A DNA stretch of 64,000 nucleotides, from NCBI RefSeq assembly GCF_003471165.1, contig NZ_QRIL01000013.1, positions 1 through 64,000 of the forward strand, in the 5' to 3' direction. Numbering within the stretch: position 1 is the first letter of the stretch; the number at the start of each line of letters is the position of its first letter. A program made the translations under genes and the position numbers. Below, in pieces: positions 1 to 7,960 of the stretch. The notes beneath the pieces were generated by a model. It was not told the DNA's origin and did no database searches. It worked only from the letters and a program-made list of their open reading frames with translations. Source of the stretch: Ruminococcus sp. AM22-13. GTDB lineage: Bacteria; Bacillota; Clostridia; Lachnospirales; Lachnospiraceae.

Positions 1-69
1 GCGTCTGGAAGCACGTGACTTCAGTCATGTGAGGATATAATTCACTACAGGCAATATATAATAAGCATA

Positions 70-118
70 GAAGAACCGCAGCCACTGAAATTTCCAGTGT
101 CGTCGCGGTTCTTCTTTT
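70..118 (+). terminator. Intrinsic terminator at window start
   Basis: A ten-base arm GAAGAACCGC (70-79) pairs with GCGGTTCTTC (105-114). An inner CACTG/CAGTG pairing lies inside it, and a T-rich tract follows. It probably ends a transcript entering from the left, whose gene lies outside the window. Confidence 0.7.
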
Positions 119-135
119 CTTGTAAAAACAATGCC

Positions 136-178
136 GTCATGTTATGATGAGTGCACAGAGAGTAAGAGTATTGTCTAC
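136..178 (+). repeat. Degenerate copy of the 5' end of the PD-(D/E)XK gene at 1590
   Basis: About 43 bases here match 1582-1623. The 14 bases GTCATGTTATGATG are identical, and most of the next 27 bases also match. Read in the frame of the ATG at 144 it gives MMSAQRVRVLS, against MMETQRVTVES at 1590. The copy runs straight into the ribosome binding site of the Uma2 gene. It is best read as a fossil of a related gene's start left after recombination. The direct similarity is seen; the history is inferred. Confidence 0.5.
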
Positions 179-193
179 AGGAAAGGAGCTGGA

Positions 194-754
194 ATGATGC
201 CATTACTGGAGGAAAAAACCTATACTATAGAAGACATCTATCATTTATCAGATGGAGAACGTGCAGAATTAATTCATGGACAATTATATATGATGGCTCC
301 GCCAAGTTATGTTCATCAAACGCTTTCCATGGAGATTGCGGGAACAATCCGGGATTATATCAGGCGGAATAGAGGAAGATGTCAGGTGTTGTCTGCCCCG
401 TTGGCGGTGAATCTAAATGCAGATGATAAAACATATGTGGAGCCGGATATCAGTGTGATCTGTGACAGAAATAAAATTTCGGATAAGGGGATTCAGGGTG
501 CTCCGGACTTTATTGTGGAGATTGTATCGCCGTCCAGCCGCAAGATGGACTATTCTACGAAAAATGCGATATATGCGGATGCCGGGGTTCGTGAATACTG
601 GATTGTAGATCCTCTGAAAAAAAGAACGACGGTATACTATTATGAACAAGATGCGGCACCTATGATTGTGCCATTTGACCAGCCTGTAACGGTGGGGATT
701 TATGGTGATCTTCAGATTACGATTTCCAGGCTGCTGCAGGATTTTGATCTTTGA
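194..754 (+). CDS. Uma2 family (DUF820) endonuclease-like protein
   Basis: The protein of about 186 residues matches the Uma2/DUF820 family, a PD-(D/E)XK-fold group of predicted nucleases that is often expanded in cyanobacteria and sporadic elsewhere. Visible marks are an N-terminal GERAELIHGQLYMM segment, EPDISVI, then PDFIVEIVSPSS followed by REYWIVDP near the C-terminus. The E/D and EIVSPSS segments form the putative active site. I chose the ATG at 194 because GAAAGGAGCT lies 7-12 bases upstream; an earlier in-frame ATG at 131 has no such site and lies in a degenerate repeat. The ATG at 197 is also possible. It sits beside an MNT/HEPN pair in an accessory patch. Its true substrate is unknown. 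Confidence 0.8.
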   Translation: MMPLLEEKTYTIEDIYHLSDGERAELIHGQLYMMAPPSYVHQTLSMEIAGTIRDYIRRNRGRCQVLSAPLAVNLNADDKTYVEPDISVICDRNKISDKGIQGAPDFIVEIVSPSSRKMDYSTKNAIYADAGVREYWIVDPLKKRTTVYYYEQDAAPMIVPFDQPVTVGIYGDLQITISRLLQDFDL

Positions 755-790
755 TGATATGGAGATGAAAAAAGGTGGAGGAAACCGGAA

Positions 791-1144
791 ATGCTGACAT
801 GTATCAAATCACAACGCCAGAGAACAGCAGCAGAGTATGCGCTTAAGGTTATCCAGTCATCATGCATAAAACCGTATATTCAGTCGATTTATTTATATGG
901 TAGTTGTGCTCGTGGAGAAGAAAAATACAGCAGTGACGTTGATTTGTTCCTGGAATTGTCAGAGTCGTTTCGTTCCCGGCCGGAATTAAAGAAATATATC
1001 TATCTTTTGAAGTCGGAAGTTTCATCAGCAGAATTGGATGATGCAGAGACTGATCTGAAAGTTGTGGTAGGGGATGAATGGAAGAAGAATAAAATGTTAT
1101 ATTATGCGAATGTGCGAAAGGAAGGAATTCAAATATGGCCTTAA
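791..1144 (+). CDS. MNT-type nucleotidyltransferase domain protein
   Basis: This 117-residue protein is a minimal nucleotidyltransferase of the polymerase-beta superfamily. The signature YGSCARGEEKYSSDVDLFLEL contains the GS...RG loop and the paired aspartates (DVD) that bind metal; a third acidic residue is probably the D in TDLKVVV. Such proteins usually pair with a HEPN protein and, in characterised cases such as MntA/HepT, act as antitoxin by adenylylating the toxin. Its gene overlaps the next gene by 10 bases, the usual arrangement for this pair. GGTGGAGG precedes the start. The family call is firm; an antitoxin role is inferred. Confidence 0.8.
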   Translation: MLTCIKSQRQRTAAEYALKVIQSSCIKPYIQSIYLYGSCARGEEKYSSDVDLFLELSESFRSRPELKKYIYLLKSEVSSAELDDAETDLKVVVGDEWKKNKMLYYANVRKEGIQIWP

Positions 1145-1557
1145 GCAGCTACTTTGACTTTGCGGAAAATGATTTTCAATATTTTAAAGCGTCTTATGAG
1201 GCCGGTATTGTTGCGAATATGATGGGAGCCATGGCGCAGGGGATATGCGAAAAGTATATGAAACATTTGGTTTCAGAATATTACAAACCAGATAATTCTA
1301 TTCAGCAGAAAGATTTTGAAAATATTTTGCGTACACATAGTCTTAATAGATTGATGAAGTTTTTGAAGGAAAATATGAATTTGGAGTTTTCTAAGAGTAC
1401 ACAAACATATATGAGAATGATAGATGGATTTTATTTCTCAACCAGATATCCAGGTGATGACAGTATAGAGATTGACCGTGATGATGTGGAAATGTGTAAT
1501 GAAGCGGCAAAAATGTGTCGTAAGGAAATTATGGAATTTGAGAAAACATTCAAATAA
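1135..1557 (+). CDS. HEPN domain protein, partner of MNT
   Basis: The 140-residue helical protein resembles the HEPN family (PF05168): an N-terminal helix with FAENDFQYFKASYEAG, a middle THSLNRLMKFL segment matching the family's H(D/S)L helix, and the C-terminal FYFSTRYPGDD that corresponds to the common RYPD element. It overlaps the nucleotidyltransferase gene by 10 bases, so the two are co-translated. In toxin HEPN proteins an Rx4-6H motif forms the RNase site; I do not see that motif here. It may therefore be a non-nucleolytic HEPN, or the pair may do something other than toxin-antitoxin work. Confidence 0.75.
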   Translation: MALSSYFDFAENDFQYFKASYEAGIVANMMGAMAQGICEKYMKHLVSEYYKPDNSIQQKDFENILRTHSLNRLMKFLKENMNLEFSKSTQTYMRMIDGFYFSTRYPGDDSIEIDRDDVEMCNEAAKMCRKEIMEFEKTFK

Positions 1558-1589
1558 AGTAAATGAAGTAAAACAGATACGGTCATGTT

Positions 1590-2009
1590 ATGATGGAGAC
1601 ACAAAGAGTAACAGTGGAATCTATATTTACAGACTATATGAAAAAGACAATCAGTGTGCGCGATACATTTGTAAAAAAAGCAACAAAAGAAAACTTTTAC
1701 TATGGAATTCTACTTGGAATTTTGGGATTTAAATCGGGTTGGAGAGTGAATTCAAATAAGGAAGCAGGAGATGGATTCAGTGATATTCTAATTAGAATTG
1801 ACGATTCGGATGTGGGAATTGTTATTGAAGTAAAGTATTCTGAAAATGATACAGGAGATATAGAATGTAGGAAAGCAATCACTCAGATAGATCAGAAGAA
1901 ATATGCAGATGAATTAAGAGATAACGGCATTGGAACTATTTGGAAATATGGAATTGTCTGTAATAAAAAGAAATGTCGGGTATATGATGCCGCTTATGAG
2001 AAAGCTTGA
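1590..2009 (+). CDS. Orphan PD-(D/E)XK nuclease domain (remnant of an AAA-ATPase-like protein)
   Basis: The 139 residues match only the C-terminal nuclease part (PDDEXK_9 type) of AAA-ATPase-like proteins that are usually some 500 residues long. ENFYYGILLGIL leads the domain; the catalytic Asp is in DGFSDILI and the E-x-K in VIEVKYSE; KKYADELRDNGI and the YGIV strand follow. No ATPase domain is present upstream. There is no convincing ribosome binding site before the ATGs at 1590/1593. The 5' end has a degenerate twin at 136-178. It is most likely a decayed fragment, though the catalytic residues and open frame are intact, so expression cannot be excluded. Confidence 0.6.
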   Translation: MMETQRVTVESIFTDYMKKTISVRDTFVKKATKENFYYGILLGILGFKSGWRVNSNKEAGDGFSDILIRIDDSDVGIVIEVKYSENDTGDIECRKAITQIDQKKYADELRDNGIGTIWKYGIVCNKKKCRVYDAAYEKA

Positions 2010-2108
2010 CGAGCTTGATGAGAAAGTAAAGAAACATCAGGAAAAATTGTAACATATATAGCTGCGGTGAATATTCTATTAAGGAAGCAATGCGTTGAGG
2101 ATGTTTGT

Positions 2109-3380
2109 ATGGCTTTTTTTGATAAAGAAATGCATATGCAGAAGGAGAATGTGGATACGGGGCGGTATCAGGTGGTGGTGCTGGACCGGCTGAATAACCG
2201 TCCGGTAGAGAATGCAAGAGTCAGGATCTCTTATACAGGTGCGCCGGACAGCGTCATTGAAGAGGTGGTGACAGATTCCTCCGGCCGGACACCGGTTCTT
2301 GAATTAAAAACGCCGCCGCTGGAATATAGTATGGAGCCGGTAGAAGAACAGCCTTATGCAGAATATACGGTGCAGATCGATGCGGAAGGTTTTGAACCCA
2401 AAGAAGTAGCGGGCAGTGAGGTTTTGCCGGATGTTTTGTCCAGACAGCCGGCAACTTTAAATGCTATGGAACAGGGAGAAAGCTACCAGCGGGTGGTGAT
2501 TCCGCCACACACATTGTTTTATAAATATCCACCTAAAATAGAAGAATCTGAGATTAAGCCGGTGAATGAGACGGGAGAGATCGTGCTGAGCAAGGTTGTT
2601 ATTCCGGAATATATTGTAGTACATGATGGCCCGGTAAGTGATTCTTTGGCAGAGAATTATTATGTGCGTTACAGAGATTATATCAAAAACGTAGCCAGCA
2701 GCGAAATCTATGCCACCTGGCCGGACGATACGATCCGGGCAAATGTCCTGGCGATTATGTCGTTTACGTTAAACAGAGTTTATACTGAGTGGTATCGGAA
2801 TAAAGGATATGATTTTACCATAACTTCTTCCACTGCATATGACCATAAATGGATCTATGGCAGAAATATTTTTGACAGTATCGACCGCATTGTAGATGAA
2901 TTATTTGAGAATTATCTGTCCAGACCGAATGTGCGCCAGCCGATTCTGACACAGTACTGTGATGGAAAGCAGGTGCAGTGCAGAAACAGGGGATGGATGA
3001 CGCAATGGGGCAGTAAAACATTGGGTGATCAGGGATATTCTGCGATTGAGATTCTTCGGGCTTTTTACGGAAATGATATGTACATTAATGTGGCAGAAGC
3101 GGTATCAGGGATTCCGGCATCATGGCCGGGATATGATCTTGATATTGGCGCAACAGGAAGTAAAGTAAGTCAGATTCAGGAGCAGTTAAATACAATCGCC
3201 GGGGCATATCCGGCAGTGCCAACTGTGACCGTGGATGGAATATACGGAGATGAGACAAAAAATGCTGTCAGAGTTTTTCAGGGGATTTTTGGTCTGGGAC
3301 AGACGGGGATTGTTGATTATCCGACCTGGTACAAAATACAGGAAATTTATGTGGCAGTCAGCAGAATTGCAGAACTGTGA
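2109..3380 (+). CDS. SpoIID/LytB-like amidase-enhancer domain protein with peptidoglycan-binding domain
   Basis: The protein has about 423 residues. Residues ~15-115 look like a carboxypeptidase-regulatory-like beta-sandwich (YQVVVLDRLNNRPVENARV). Residues ~180-345 resemble SpoIID/LytB amidase enhancers: YIKNVASSEIYATWPDD, then a GWMTQWGS...LGDQGYSAIEILRAFYG stretch like the family's GMSQYGA segment. The last ~75 residues form a PG_binding_1 repeat (VDGIYGDETKNAVRVFQ). I prefer the ATG at 2109, which has TTGAGG 8 bases upstream, over one 42 bases earlier. No signal peptide or membrane segment is visible, which is odd for cell-wall domains; it may act in a spore or use another export route. 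A strong palindromic terminator follows. Confidence 0.75.
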   Translation: MAFFDKEMHMQKENVDTGRYQVVVLDRLNNRPVENARVRISYTGAPDSVIEEVVTDSSGRTPVLELKTPPLEYSMEPVEEQPYAEYTVQIDAEGFEPKEVAGSEVLPDVLSRQPATLNAMEQGESYQRVVIPPHTLFYKYPPKIEESEIKPVNETGEIVLSKVVIPEYIVVHDGPVSDSLAENYYVRYRDYIKNVASSEIYATWPDDTIRANVLAIMSFTLNRVYTEWYRNKGYDFTITSSTAYDHKWIYGRNIFDSIDRIVDELFENYLSRPNVRQPILTQYCDGKQVQCRNRGWMTQWGSKTLGDQGYSAIEILRAFYGNDMYINVAEAVSGIPASWPGYDLDIGATGSKVSQIQEQLNTIAGAYPAVPTVTVDGIYGDETKNAVRVFQGIFGLGQTGIVDYPTWYKIQEIYVAVSRIAEL

Positions 3381-3390
3381 TGAATATGAA

Positions 3391-3450
3391 CAGATAAAAT
3401 ATATGACCGGCTATATCATAAGGTGATATAACCGGTCATTATTTTATCTG
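3391..3450. terminator. Long near-perfect palindrome, probable bidirectional terminator
   Basis: The arms CAGATAAAAT...ATGACCGG and CCGGTCAT...ATTTTATCTG enclose TATATCA/TGATATA around a short TAAGG loop. The whole forms a 60-base hairpin with an A-rich left and T-rich right flank. It follows the SpoIID-like gene by 10 bases and could stop transcription from either side. Confidence 0.75.
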
Positions 3451-3626
3451 TATTTATAGAGAGTATTATTGCTGCTATTTATTGAGAATACTATGTAAAG
3501 ACTACGGACAGGTGTGCTATGAGATCAGTGAGAAGCTCATTCGCCAGAGTTTTTTATCGGTATGTCGGGATTCATTAAAAATCAGTGTCAAGGTAATGAG
3601 GTTATTATATATCTAAAATAAAAACG
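3451..3626. other. Intergenic stretch without recognisable feature
   Basis: AT-rich sequence between the palindromic terminator and the tRNA-Leu terminator. I see no open frame with a ribosome binding site, no RNA motif and no promoter that I would defend. Confidence 0.5.
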
Positions 3627-3657
3627 CAAAAAAATAAGGCGCCATGACTTCTCATAG
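3627..3657 (-). terminator. Probable terminator of tRNA-Leu
   Basis: On the - strand CTATGA-GAAG-TCATGG forms a short hairpin. After GCGCC it is followed by a T-rich run that appears as AAAAAAATAA on the + strand. It lies about 15 bases past the tRNA 3' end. Confidence 0.45.
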
Positions 3658-3672
3658 TTCCTCATTCTTTAA

Positions 3673-3757
3673 TGCGGAAGATGGGACTTGAACCCACACG
3701 AGCGCAATGCTCACAAGATCCTTAGTCTTGCTCGTCTGCCAGTTCCGACACTTCCGC
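3673..3757 (-). tRNA. tRNA-Leu (anticodon AAG)
   Basis: Read on the - strand, acceptor arms GCGGAAG and CTTCCGC pair. The anticodon stem CAAGA/TCTTG encloses loop CTAAGGA, giving anticodon AAG. A long variable arm GAGC-ATTGC-GCTC marks a class II tRNA, and the T-arm carries GGTTCAAGTCC. The discriminator is A and no CCA is encoded. About 85 bases. Confidence 0.93.
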
Positions 3758-3807
3758 ATATCGCATTTCTTTGGGATTCTTTTGTGCTCTCCCTCGCGAC
3801 AAGTGAT

Positions 3808-3836
3808 ACTATACCAGATGCAAAAGACAATGTCAA
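3808..3836 (-). promoter_or_regulatory. Sigma-A promoter of tRNA-Leu
   Basis: On the - strand a perfect -35 TTGACA (3831-3836) is followed after 17 bases by -10 TATAGT (3808-3813). The expected start is near 3801, about 43 bases before the mature tRNA. Confidence 0.8.
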
Positions 3837-3955
3837 CAACTTTTTGAAAAAAATATAAAAAATTTCAAATTTTTTTTGAAAAAAAGAGGAATTTGAAATT
3901 TTATGTAGAATATAATTAATAAGAGGTATTTTGTCAGCTTGTGGAGGTATCGCTT

Positions 3956-4963
3956 ATGAATATCAGGGAAAGCATGGAACAGAGAGAACTAAAGATGCTA
4001 AACCCTTATGCCTCATTCAGCCTTTATTCTAAGGGCAGAGAGAGGCAGGAGGAAGAATGCGATGTACGAACCGTCTATCAGAGAGACAGAGACAGGATCC
4101 TTCATAGCAAGGCATTTCGCAGGATGAAGGATAAGACACAGGTTTTTCTGGCACCTCAGGGTGACCATTACAGAACCAGACTGACACATACTCTTGAGGT
4201 ATCACAGATAGCCAGAACTATCGCTAAGGCTTTAAGGCTGAATGAAGATCTTGTGGAGGCAATCGCACTTGGGCATGACCTTGGACACACTCCTTTTGGA
4301 CATGCAGGAGAGAGAGCTCTCAATGCAGTGAACCCGGATGGCTTTGCCCACTATAAACAGAGCGTCAGGGTTGCACAGGTACTTGAGAAGAACGGCGAAG
4401 GGTTGAATCTCACCTGGGAGGTCCGGGATGGCATCCTGAATCACAGAACCAGTGGAAGTCCGTCAACTCTCGAAGGCCAGGTGGTAAGACTTTCAGACAA
4501 GATCGCATATATTCATCATGATATGGATGATGCTCAGAGAGCAGGGATTATTACGGAGGATGACATCCCGGTTACGTTGCGTATGCTTCTTGGATATACG
4601 ACCAGGGAGCGGTTAAATACATTTGTACATGATATTATAGAGAACAGTCTGGAGCAGGATACCATAAAAATGTCAGCGGAGATCTATGATGCAATGATGG
4701 ATCTGAGGGCAATCATGTTTCGAAATGTGTATGAGAACCCGGTAGCCCATAAAGAGGAAGCGAAAGTAGTAAAGATGCTGACAGAGTTATATGAATATTA
4801 TGCTGAACACCCGGAAGCAATGTCGACAGAGTACAGGGAACTGATCATGCGCGAAGAGAAGAAGGAACAGGTAGTATGTGACTATCTTTCAGGAATGACA
4901 GACCAGTATTCTATGGAGAAATTCCGGGAGATTTACATACCAAAAGCATGGGAAGTCTATTAA
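3956..4963 (+). CDS. dgt: Deoxyguanosinetriphosphate triphosphohydrolase-like protein
   Basis: A 335-residue HD-domain dNTPase that hydrolyses dNTP to deoxynucleoside and triphosphate, controlling dNTP pools. The start ATG at 3956 follows GGAGG by 8 bases; an in-frame GTG at 3941 overlaps that site and is rejected. RILHSKAFRRMKDKTQVF is the typical N-terminal nucleotide-binding element. The metal site is made of H in TRLTHTLEV, GHDLGHTPFGHAGE, and a later Asp in VRLSDKIAYIHHD. The length matches the short dgt-like proteins of Firmicutes. It is first in the operon with dnaG, rpoD, trmK and a Nif3 gene, 23 bases before dnaG. Confidence 0.92.
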   Translation: MNIRESMEQRELKMLNPYASFSLYSKGRERQEEECDVRTVYQRDRDRILHSKAFRRMKDKTQVFLAPQGDHYRTRLTHTLEVSQIARTIAKALRLNEDLVEAIALGHDLGHTPFGHAGERALNAVNPDGFAHYKQSVRVAQVLEKNGEGLNLTWEVRDGILNHRTSGSPSTLEGQVVRLSDKIAYIHHDMDDAQRAGIITEDDIPVTLRMLLGYTTRERLNTFVHDIIENSLEQDTIKMSAEIYDAMMDLRAIMFRNVYENPVAHKEEAKVVKMLTELYEYYAEHPEAMSTEYRELIMREEKKEQVVCDYLSGMTDQYSMEKFREIYIPKAWEVY

Positions 4964-4986
4964 TCTATTAAGAAGGAGGACGAAGC

Positions 4987-6783
4987 ATGCGTTATTCAGA
5001 CGATATCATTGAAGAAGTCAGAATGAAGAATGATATTGTAGATGTTGTGTCCCAGTATGTGAAGCTGAACAAAAGAGGAAGCACTTATTTCGGGCTTTGC
5101 CCGTTTCATAATGAGAAAACGCCCTCTTTTTCGGTGACACCGGCGAAGCAGATGTATTACTGTTTCGGATGCGGAGCAGGCGGGAATGTTTTTAATTTTG
5201 TGATGGAATATGAGAATTACAGCTTTGGAGAGGCATTACAGCATCTGGCAGACAGAGCGGGAGTGCAGCTTCCGAAGATCGAGTATTCCGGAGAAGCGAA
5301 GAGAAAGGCAGAACGGCGGGCTGCTCTTCTTGAAATCAATAAACTTGCGGCGGGCTATTTCTATTATCAGCTGCGCCGCGAGAATGGAAAACAGGCACAT
5401 GATTATCTGACAGGAAGAGGACTGAGTGAGGAAACCATCAAGAAGTTCGGATTGGGATATTCGGACAAATACAGTGATGATCTGTATAAATATCTGAAAT
5501 CAAAGAATTACAGTGATGAGCTTCTGAGAGATTCAGGACTTTTCAATGTGGATGAACGCCGGGGAATGTACGATAAGTTCTGGAACAGGGTTATTTTTCC
5601 AATTATGGATGTAAATAATCGTGTGATCGGATTCGGGGGCCGCGTGATGGGTGACGGGAAACCGAAATACCTGAATTCACCGGAAACAACGATTTTCGAC
5701 AAGAGCCGGAACTTGTATGGCCTGAATGTTGCGAGAACAACGAGAAAGAATTATCTGATTCTGTGTGAGGGATATATGGATGTCATATCCATGCATCAGG
5801 CAGGATTTACGAATGCAGTGGCGTCTCTGGGAACGGCGCTTACTTCAGGACATGCAAGCCTGATCAAGCGTTATACACAGGAGGTTTTACTGTTATATGA
5901 CAGTGACGATGCGGGTGTGAGGGCTGCACTTCGTGCGATTCCGATTCTTCGGGAGGCCGGCGTTTCTTCCAGGGTGGTGAATCTCAGGCCGCACAAGGAT
6001 CCGGATGAATTTATCAAGGCACTTGGAGCTGAGGAGTTTGAGAAACGTCTGGAACAGGCTATGGACAGCTTTATGTTCCGCGTTCATATGGCAGAGCGGG
6101 AGTTCCCAATGGAGGAACCGCAGGGACAGAACCGTTTCTTTGAACGGTGTGCGCAGATGTTGCTGGAACTTTCAGATGAACTGGAGAGAAATCTTTATAT
6201 AGAAGCAATTGTGAAAGATTACAGAAGCAGTGGAATCAGTGTGGAGGATCTGAAAAAGAGAGTTGGTGCCCTTGCTATGAAAGGGACTCCGGCAGAACAG
6301 AGGATCCAGCCGAAGCCTGTAGGTACAGTACAGTCAAAGAAGAAGGAGAGCGCAGCGGAGAAAGCACAGAAGCTGATGCTTACCTGGCTGGTAACTTATC
6401 CAGGCATTTTCGATACGGTTGAGAAATATATCCAGCCTTCGGATTTCGTGGTTCCGCTATACAGACAGGTGGCAGAGATGCTCTATCAGCAGCATAAGGA
6501 CGGAGATGTGAATCCGGCCAGACTGATGAATGCTTTTATTGACAGCGAAGAGCAGAGAGAAGTTTCTTCCCTTTTCAATGCGACAATCCATCTGGAGACT
6601 CCTGAGGAACAGAACCGGGCTTTTTCGGATGCTGTACTCAGAATTAAGGACGAGAGTCTTAAGGAGAGAAACAGAACCTGGGATCCGACAGATATCCAGG
6701 GACTGCAGGAACTTGTAAAAGCAAAGAAAGAATTGGAAGATCTCGGAAGAAAACGGCAGCAGCTGCATATTTCTTTCGAATAA
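4987..6783 (+). CDS. dnaG: DNA primase
   Basis: The 598-residue primase makes RNA primers at the replication fork and binds the replicative helicase through its C-terminus. The N-terminal zinc ribbon is visible as C38/H41 in CPFHNEKTPSFSV and C59/C62 in CFGCG. The RNA polymerase basic region runs ~110-250. The Toprim core has LILCEGYMDVI (Glu near 261) and the DSDDAG pair near 304-306. The last ~150 residues are the helicase-binding region, here preceded by a Lys-rich linker. AAGGAGG precedes the start. It lies between dgt and rpoD, the classical macromolecular-synthesis arrangement. Confidence 0.97.
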   Translation: MRYSDDIIEEVRMKNDIVDVVSQYVKLNKRGSTYFGLCPFHNEKTPSFSVTPAKQMYYCFGCGAGGNVFNFVMEYENYSFGEALQHLADRAGVQLPKIEYSGEAKRKAERRAALLEINKLAAGYFYYQLRRENGKQAHDYLTGRGLSEETIKKFGLGYSDKYSDDLYKYLKSKNYSDELLRDSGLFNVDERRGMYDKFWNRVIFPIMDVNNRVIGFGGRVMGDGKPKYLNSPETTIFDKSRNLYGLNVARTTRKNYLILCEGYMDVISMHQAGFTNAVASLGTALTSGHASLIKRYTQEVLLLYDSDDAGVRAALRAIPILREAGVSSRVVNLRPHKDPDEFIKALGAEEFEKRLEQAMDSFMFRVHMAEREFPMEEPQGQNRFFERCAQMLLELSDELERNLYIEAIVKDYRSSGISVEDLKKRVGALAMKGTPAEQRIQPKPVGTVQSKKKESAAEKAQKLMLTWLVTYPGIFDTVEKYIQPSDFVVPLYRQVAEMLYQQHKDGDVNPARLMNAFIDSEEQREVSSLFNATIHLETPEEQNRAFSDAVLRIKDESLKERNRTWDPTDIQGLQELVKAKKELEDLGRKRQQLHISFE

Positions 6784-6822
6784 GGATAAAATATAAACAC
6801 TATATGGAGGTATAGAGCACAT

Positions 6823-7950
6823 ATGGAAATGAATATGGGTAAATTCAGTGAAAAACTGGTAGAACTTCTGGAGCTTGCCAAGAAGAAAAAGAATGTACTG
6901 GAATACCAGGAGATCAATGACTTCTTTAAAGACCAGCCACTGGGAGTTGAACAGATGGAGAAAGTATTTGACTTTCTTGAAGCCAGTGGAGTGGATGTGC
7001 TTAGAATTACAGATGGCAACGCAGATGATATGATTCTGGATGATGACGATGCAGACATCGATAAACTGGATGAGGAAGAGATTGAGCTTGATAAGATCGA
7101 TCTTTCTGTTCCGGAAGGTGTAAGCATTGAGGATCCGGTTCGTATGTATCTGAAAGAAATCGGTAAAGTTCCGCTTCTTTCCGCTGAGGAAGAGATTGAA
7201 CTTGCCAAGAGAATGGAGAAGGGTGATGAAGCTGCCAAGAAACGTCTGGCAGAGGCAAACCTTCGTCTTGTTGTCAGCATTGCGAAGAGATATGTAGGAC
7301 GTGGAATGCTTTTCCTTGACCTGATCCAGGAAGGAAACCTTGGTCTTATCAAAGCGGTTGAGAAATTTGATTATCGTAAAGGTTATAAATTCAGTACCTA
7401 TGCGACATGGTGGATCCGTCAGGCAATCACAAGAGCGATTGCAGACCAGGCACGTACTATCCGTATTCCGGTGCATATGGTTGAGACAATCAACAAGCTG
7501 ATCCGCGTTTCCCGTCAGTTACTGCAGGAGCTTGGACGTGAACCTACGCCAGAAGAGATCGCGGCAGAGATGGACATGTCTGTAGAACGTGTACGTGAGA
7601 TTCTGAAAATTTCTCAGGAGCCGGTATCTCTGGAGACACCTATCGGTGAGGAAGAGGACAGCCATCTTGGAGATTTCATTCAGGATGATAATGTGCCGGT
7701 ACCGGCAGATGCAGCAGCATTTACACTTCTGAAAGAGCAGCTGGTAGAAGTACTGAGCACACTGACAGACAGAGAGCAGAAAGTATTACGTCTGCGTTTC
7801 GGCCTGGATGACGGACGTGCCAGAACACTGGAGGAAGTTGGTAAGGAATTTAATGTAACAAGAGAACGTATCCGTCAGATTGAGGCAAAGGCTCTCCGTA
7901 AGCTTCGTCATCCGAGCCGCAGCCGCAAGCTGAAAGATTATCTGGACTAA
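6823..7950 (+). CDS. rpoD: RNA polymerase primary sigma factor (sigma A/70)
   Basis: This 375-residue protein is the housekeeping sigma factor. Region 1.1-like sequence occupies the first ~80 residues and ends in an acidic stretch. Region 1.2 contains [17 protein letters not shown]. Region 2 contains the [19 protein letters not shown] and [16 protein letters not shown] elements that contact core polymerase and the -10 box. Region 4 ends with the helix-turn-helix [19 protein letters not shown] that reads the -35 box. There is no long insertion between 1.2 and 2, as usual in Firmicutes. GGAGG is 12 bases from the ATG at 6823; an ATG at 6835 is a possible alternative. It is 39 bases after dnaG. 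Confidence 0.97.
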   Translation: MEMNMGKFSEKLVELLELAKKKKNVLEYQEINDFFKDQPLGVEQMEKVFDFLEASGVDVLRITDGNADDMILDDDDADIDKLDEEEIELDKIDLSVPEGVSIEDPVRMYLKEIGKVPLLSAEEEIELAKRMEKGDEAAKKRLAEANLRLVVSIAKRYVGRGMLFLDLIQEGNLGLIKAVEKFDYRKGYKFSTYATWWIRQAITRAIADQARTIRIPVHMVETINKLIRVSRQLLQELGREPTPEEIAAEMDMSVERVREILKISQEPVSLETPIGEEEDSHLGDFIQDDNVPVPADAAAFTLLKEQLVEVLSTLTDREQKVLRLRFGLDDGRARTLEEVGKEFNVTRERIRQIEAKALRKLRHPSRSRKLKDYLD

Positions 7951-7960
7951 GGAGCCTGTT

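Noticed and set aside
3881..3916. Promoter for dgt around TATAAT at 3911
   Set aside because: No acceptable -35 at 16-18 bases; the region is so AT-rich that the -10 match has little weight.
6457..7476. Long open frames on the - strand opposite dnaG and rpoD (288 and 339 codons)
   Set aside because: They lie antisense to strongly conserved genes, encode Ser/Phe-rich sequence without domains, and have no ribosome binding site.
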